Origin: an uncultured Bacilli bacterium
GTDB taxonomy: Bacteria; Bacillota_I; Bacilli_A; RF39; UBA660
Assembly (NCBI GenBank): GCA_944363995.1
Contig: CALVVV010000053.1
Coordinates: 1 to 8,179, forward strand
Length of the DNA: 8,179 nucleotides
Direction of reading: 5' to 3'
Shown here: positions 5,674-8,179 of the stretch, in pieces
Numbering within the stretch: the first letter of the stretch is position 1
Layout: each line of letters begins with the position of its first letter
Notes under the pieces: generated by a model
What the model was told of the DNA's origin: nothing
Database searches by the model: none
Seen by the model: only the letters and a program-made list of their open reading frames with translations
Program-made: the position numbers and the translations under genes

Positions 5674-6385
5674 TTATTTATTAGGATATAAAGATAAATA
5701 TATTGTACAAGATACGCAAATGTTTAATTTTTCTTTAGATTCTGTTTTATTACCTAATTTTGTAACCTTAAATAAAAATATAAAAAACATATTAGATATA
5801 GGTTGTGGTAATGCCCCAATACCTTTAATTTTATCTACTAAAACAAATGCTTTAATAACTGGTGTTGAAATTCAAAAAGAAGTTTATGATTTAGCTGTTA
5901 AATCAGTCAAAATAAATAATTTAGAAAAACAAATTAATATTATTAATGCAGATATAAATGAAATATATAATCATTTTGAAACCGAATCATTTGATGTAAT
6001 AACTTGTAATCCCCCTTTTTTTAAAGTAAATGAAAAATCTAATTTAAACAAATCAGATTATAAAACAATTGCTCGCCACGAAATTAAGCTAAATTTAGAT
6101 GATATATTTAAAATATCTAAAAAATTACTTAAAAATAATGGTTATGTTGCTATAGTTCATCGACCTGAAAGATTATTAGATATTTTAAACAGTATGCAAA
6201 AATATAATATTGAACCTAAAAAAATTCAATTTATTTATCCTAAAACTAATATGGAAGCAAATACATTATTAGTTGAAGGAATGAAAAATGGTAAAAAAGG
6301 ATTAAAAGTATTGAATCCTATTTATACTCACATAGATAATGGCGAATATACCGAACAAATAAAAAAATATTTTGAAGGTGATTAA
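5660..6385 (+). CDS. trmN6: tRNA1(Val) (adenine(37)-N6)-methyltransferase TrmN6 / YabB family
   Basis: An S-adenosylmethionine-dependent class I methyltransferase of 241 residues. It has the SAM-binding motif I ILDIGCGNAPIPL (44-56), an acidic end of beta-2 (Glu70 in GVEIQ), and the N6-adenine motif NPPFF (117-121). The family-typical FSLDSVLL (24-31) precedes motif I. The family includes E. coli YfiC/TrmN6, which makes m6A37 in tRNA1-Val, and B. subtilis YabB; the exact tRNA target here is inferred. It starts inside the end of ricT, preceded by GGAG at 5652-5655. In Bacillus a GIY-YIG gene (yazA) lies between it and rsmI; here its stop overlaps the rsmI Shine-Dalgarno instead. No truncation is seen. 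Confidence 0.87.
   Translation: MEVTNYLLGYKDKYIVQDTQMFNFSLDSVLLPNFVTLNKNIKNILDIGCGNAPIPLILSTKTNALITGVEIQKEVYDLAVKSVKINNLEKQINIINADINEIYNHFETESFDVITCNPPFFKVNEKSNLNKSDYKTIARHEIKLNLDDIFKISKKLLKNNGYVAIVHRPERLLDILNSMQKYNIEPKKIQFIYPKTNMEANTLLVEGMKNGKKGLKVLNPIYTHIDNGEYTEQIKKYFEGD
6375..6382 (+). promoter_or_regulatory. Ribosome binding site that sets the rsmI start
   Basis: AAGGTGAT ends 4 bases before ATG 6387 and lies across the last codons of trmN6. An in-frame TTG at 6372 would put the start before this site and is not supported. Confidence 0.8.
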
Positions 6386-6386
6386 A

Positions 6387-7220
6387 ATGTCTCAAAAAAG
6401 TTATAATAATAAACCAACTTTGTATTTAATAGCCACCCCAATTGGTAATATGGAAGATATTACATATCGCGCTATTAATGTATTAAAGAGTGTATCAGTT
6501 ATATTTTCCGAAGATACAAGAGTAACTAATCAATTACTAAGTTACTATAACATTAAAAATAAATTGATATCTTCCCATCAATATAATGAAAAAGAAAATA
6601 TCGATAAATTATTAAAATTTTTAAATGATGGACAAGATGTTGGTTTAGTAACTGATAGAGGTACGCCTATTATAAGTGATCCTGGTTATTATTTAGCGCA
6701 AGCAGCTATTAATAATAATTATAATGTCGTATCAATACCAGGGGCTACCGCTTTTGTATCAGCTTTAATAACTTCTAATATCGAAGCTCAACCTTTTACT
6801 TTTATTGGATTTTTAAATAGTAAGCAAAGTAAAAGAAGAAAAGAATTAGAAGAATTAAAAAATCATAAATATACTTTAATATTTTATGAATCACCTCATC
6901 GCTTAATTGATACTTTAAATGACATGTTAAAAATAATGGGAAATAGAAATATTGCTATTTCCCGGGAAATAACAAAGAAATTTGAAGAGATATATCGAGG
7001 TACCATAAGTGATGTAATTAACGAATTAGAGGTAGTTAAAGGCGAATTTGTTATAGTTTTAGAAGGTAATAAAGATGTAAATGATTTTAGTAATTTGTCA
7101 ATCTTAGAACACGTTGATTTATATATTAAAAATGGTTATGATTCTAAAGAAGCCATTAAAAAAGTTGCTCAAGAACGCCAATTAAATAAAAATGAAGTGT
7201 ATAGAGAATATCATAAGTAG
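6387..7220 (+). CDS. rsmI: 16S rRNA (cytidine(1402)-2'-O)-methyltransferase RsmI
   Basis: RsmI 2'-O-methylates C1402 in the decoding centre of 16S rRNA using S-adenosylmethionine. The 277-residue protein has the tetrapyrrole-methylase-like fold and all family landmarks: ATPIGN (16-21), EDTR (42-45), TDRGTPIISDPG (89-100), SIPGAT (116-121), FYESPHR (166-172), REITK (193-197), and a C-terminal helical tail ending NEVYREYHK. One oddity is Arg91 in the glycine-rich loop, where the family usually has DAGTP rather than DRGTP. The codons for Ile191-Ile195 form an exact Noc-binding palindrome. Start chosen at ATG 6387 on the strength of AAGGTGAT. The B. subtilis counterpart is yabC, in the same order after yabB. 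Confidence 0.96.
   Translation: MSQKSYNNKPTLYLIATPIGNMEDITYRAINVLKSVSVIFSEDTRVTNQLLSYYNIKNKLISSHQYNEKENIDKLLKFLNDGQDVGLVTDRGTPIISDPGYYLAQAAINNNYNVVSIPGATAFVSALITSNIEAQPFTFIGFLNSKQSKRRKELEELKNHKYTLIFYESPHRLIDTLNDMLKIMGNRNIAISREITKKFEEIYRGTISDVINELEVVKGEFVIVLEGNKDVNDFSNLSILEHVDLYIKNGYDSKEAIKKVAQERQLNKNEVYREYHK
6957..6970. promoter_or_regulatory. Exact match to the Noc nucleoid-occlusion binding site
   Basis: ATTTCCCGGGAAAT, a perfect 14-bp palindrome, is identical to the published B. subtilis Noc-binding consensus. It lies in frame inside rsmI as codons ATT TCC CGG GAA ATA (Ile-Ser-Arg-Glu-Ile). In a genome this AT-rich a six-base CCCGGG core is rare, but the Ser-Arg-Glu residues are conserved in RsmI, so only the codon choice is free. 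Noc is a ParB paralogue, so the pairing with the parS array is suggestive. The match is seen; the function is inferred. Confidence 0.5.
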
Positions 7221-7225
7221 GTGAT
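7219..7225 (+). promoter_or_regulatory. Ribosome binding site that sets the pth start
   Basis: AGGTGAT, sharing its first two bases with the rsmI stop, ends 4 bases before ATG 7230. It argues against the in-frame GTG at 7221 and ATG at 7224, which lie within the site. From 7230 the protein begins MKLIVGLGN, the usual Pth start. Confidence 0.8.
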
Positions 7226-7229
7226 GAAA

Positions 7230-7787
7230 ATGAAACTAATAGTAGGTTTGGGAAATAAAGGAAATGAATATAATAATACTCGCCATAATGTTGGATTTAT
7301 GGTAGTAGATAATTATGTTAATAAAAATAATTTAATCTATAAATCCAAATTAGATGGATTATATGCGGAAACTGTAATTAATAATGAAAAAGTAATATTT
7401 TTAAAACCACAAAATTATATTAACTTATCAGGTGATGTAATTAGTAAATATATAAAATATTTTAAAATAGATATAAAAGATATATTAATTATTCACGATG
7501 ATATGGATTTAGAACTAGGAACTTTTAAAATAAGATATAAAGGCGGATCTGCTGGTCATAATGGATTAAAAAATATTGAGACTAATTTAAAAACAAATGA
7601 ATATAAAAGAATAAAAATCGGTATATCTAAAAATAATATTGATAAAATTGATTATGTTTTAGGTAAATTTAATGCTTTAGAACTATCAAAAATAAATAAA
7701 GTTATAAATATTACTTATAATATAATTGAAGATTTTGTTAGTTTGTCTTTTGAAAATTTAATGAATAAATATAATGGATACAAATAA
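7230..7787 (+). CDS. pth: Peptidyl-tRNA hydrolase
   Basis: Pth cleaves the ester bond of peptidyl-tRNAs released by stalled ribosomes, recycling tRNA. The 185-residue protein is normal in length. It has the N-terminal GLGN motif (6-9) with catalytic-site Asn9, the catalytic histidine in TRHNVGF (His19), KPQNYINLSG, HDDMDLELG with the catalytic aspartate, and GGSAGHNGLKNI with the substrate-binding asparagine. One departure is GLGNKG instead of the almost universal GLGNPG: Lys10 replaces proline. It follows rsmI with a shared stop/Shine-Dalgarno. In B. subtilis pth lies directly upstream of fin and mfd; here mfd follows at once, without a fin-like gene between. Confidence 0.96.
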   Translation: MKLIVGLGNKGNEYNNTRHNVGFMVVDNYVNKNNLIYKSKLDGLYAETVINNEKVIFLKPQNYINLSGDVISKYIKYFKIDIKDILIIHDDMDLELGTFKIRYKGGSAGHNGLKNIETNLKTNEYKRIKIGISKNNIDKIDYVLGKFNALELSKINKVINITYNIIEDFVSLSFENLMNKYNGYK

Positions 7788-7798
7788 GTATTCTTTTT

Positions 7799-7803
7799 GG
7801 AGG
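7799..7803 (+). promoter_or_regulatory. Ribosome binding site for mfd
   Basis: GGAGG, 5 bases before ATG 7809, in the 21-base gap after pth. It fixes the start of the last, incomplete gene. No terminator or convincing promoter is visible in the gap, so mfd probably belongs to the upstream operon. Confidence 0.8.
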
Positions 7804-7808
7804 TTAAT

Positions 7809-8179
7809 ATGATATTTAATAAACTATTTAATGATTATAATAATAATAATATTGGTGGATTAACAGATGAATTAAAATGTATTTATATTGCTAATAACTT
7901 TAAAGAAAATACTTTAGTTGTTTGTAATAGTTTATACGAAGCCAATAAAATGTATCAAACTTTAAAAAACTACGTAGACGATGTCTACTTTTTTCCGATG
8001 GATGATTTTATGACTAGTCAAGTACTAGCCATATCTCCTGACTTTAAAATGACTAGATTAGAAACATTAAATAATATTAATGATAAGTGTATTGTTGTTA
8101 CTAATTTAATGGGATATTTAAGATTTTTACCTCCAAAAGATGTATTTAAAAAAAGTTTTATCAAATTAAAAGTAAATGA
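7809..8179 (+). CDS. mfd: Transcription-repair coupling factor Mfd, N-terminal part (runs off the window)
   Basis: Mfd is the large translocase that removes stalled RNA polymerase and recruits UvrA for nucleotide excision repair. Only the first 123 codons lie in the window, and the frame stays open to the right edge; the final TGA bases at 8177-8179 are out of frame. The visible part is the UvrB-like domain 1. It shows GLTDELKCIYIA (17-28) where UvrB has its P-loop (lost here, as in Mfd), NSLYEANKMYQTL (40-52), FFPMDDFMTSQVLAISPDFKMTRLETL (61-87) and VVTNLMGYLRFLPP (96-109), all matching the order of Mfd motifs. The position directly after pth is the classical Bacillota place for mfd. UvrB is the main alternative for this domain, but the lost P-loop and the synteny favour Mfd. 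Confidence 0.9.
   Translation, partial: MIFNKLFNDYNNNNIGGLTDELKCIYIANNFKENTLVVCNSLYEANKMYQTLKNYVDDVYFFPMDDFMTSQVLAISPDFKMTRLETLNNINDKCIVVTNLMGYLRFLPPKDVFKKSFIKLKVN

Noticed and set aside
7721..7726. TATAAT inside the end of pth as an mfd promoter
   Set aside because: There is no -35 box at a suitable distance and no TG extension; such hexamers are expected by chance in this AT-rich sequence.

Overview
The window is a very AT-rich piece of a bacterial chromosome, estimated by eye at well over 70% A+T. The gene order SRP RNA - tadA - dnaX - ybaB/ebfC - recR - bofA - holB - ricT - trmN6 - rsmI - pth - mfd is the origin-proximal order of low-GC Gram-positives (Bacillota, class Bacilli), as in the yaaJ-to-mfd stretch of Bacillus subtilis. 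Strong Shine-Dalgarno sites (AAGGAGG, AGGTGAT), TGG as the only visible Trp codon and TAA/TAG stops fit a small-genome, host-associated or otherwise reduced Bacilli lineage that uses the standard code. The exact taxon cannot be read from the sequence alone.

Region 1-374 holds the most striking feature: eleven tandem copies of the 16-bp ParB centromere site parS (ten TGTTCCACGTGAAACA, one perfect palindrome TGTTTCACGTGAAACA), 35-37 bp apart and separated by near-identical AT-only or nearly AT-only spacers. The window opens inside a repeat unit, so the array probably continues upstream. Bacterial chromosomes usually carry dispersed parS sites, so this looks like a compact, plasmid-style centromere next to the presumed origin. 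Region 375-533 is AT-rich and non-coding.

Region 534-646 is a small (about 78 nt) SRP RNA gene with its own promoter and a T-run that almost touches the tadA Shine-Dalgarno. From 659 to the end, eleven genes lie head to tail on the + strand with gaps of a few bases or overlaps (ATG/TAA sharing, a 14-base overlap between ricT and trmN6). They serve DNA replication (dnaX, holB: two clamp-loader subunits), DNA repair (recR, mfd, and the RecR-linked DNA-binding protein YbaB), tRNA and rRNA modification (tadA, trmN6, rsmI), peptidyl-tRNA recycling (pth), RNA maturation control (ricT) and one small membrane protein (BofA family). A second promoter lies just before dnaX, and an all-AT hairpin separates recR from bofA. 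The last gene, mfd, runs off the right edge.

A second chromosome-organisation signal sits inside rsmI at 6957-6970: ATTTCCCGGGAAAT, an exact match to the Bacillus Noc-binding sequence. The window may therefore carry sites for both ParB and its paralogue Noc.
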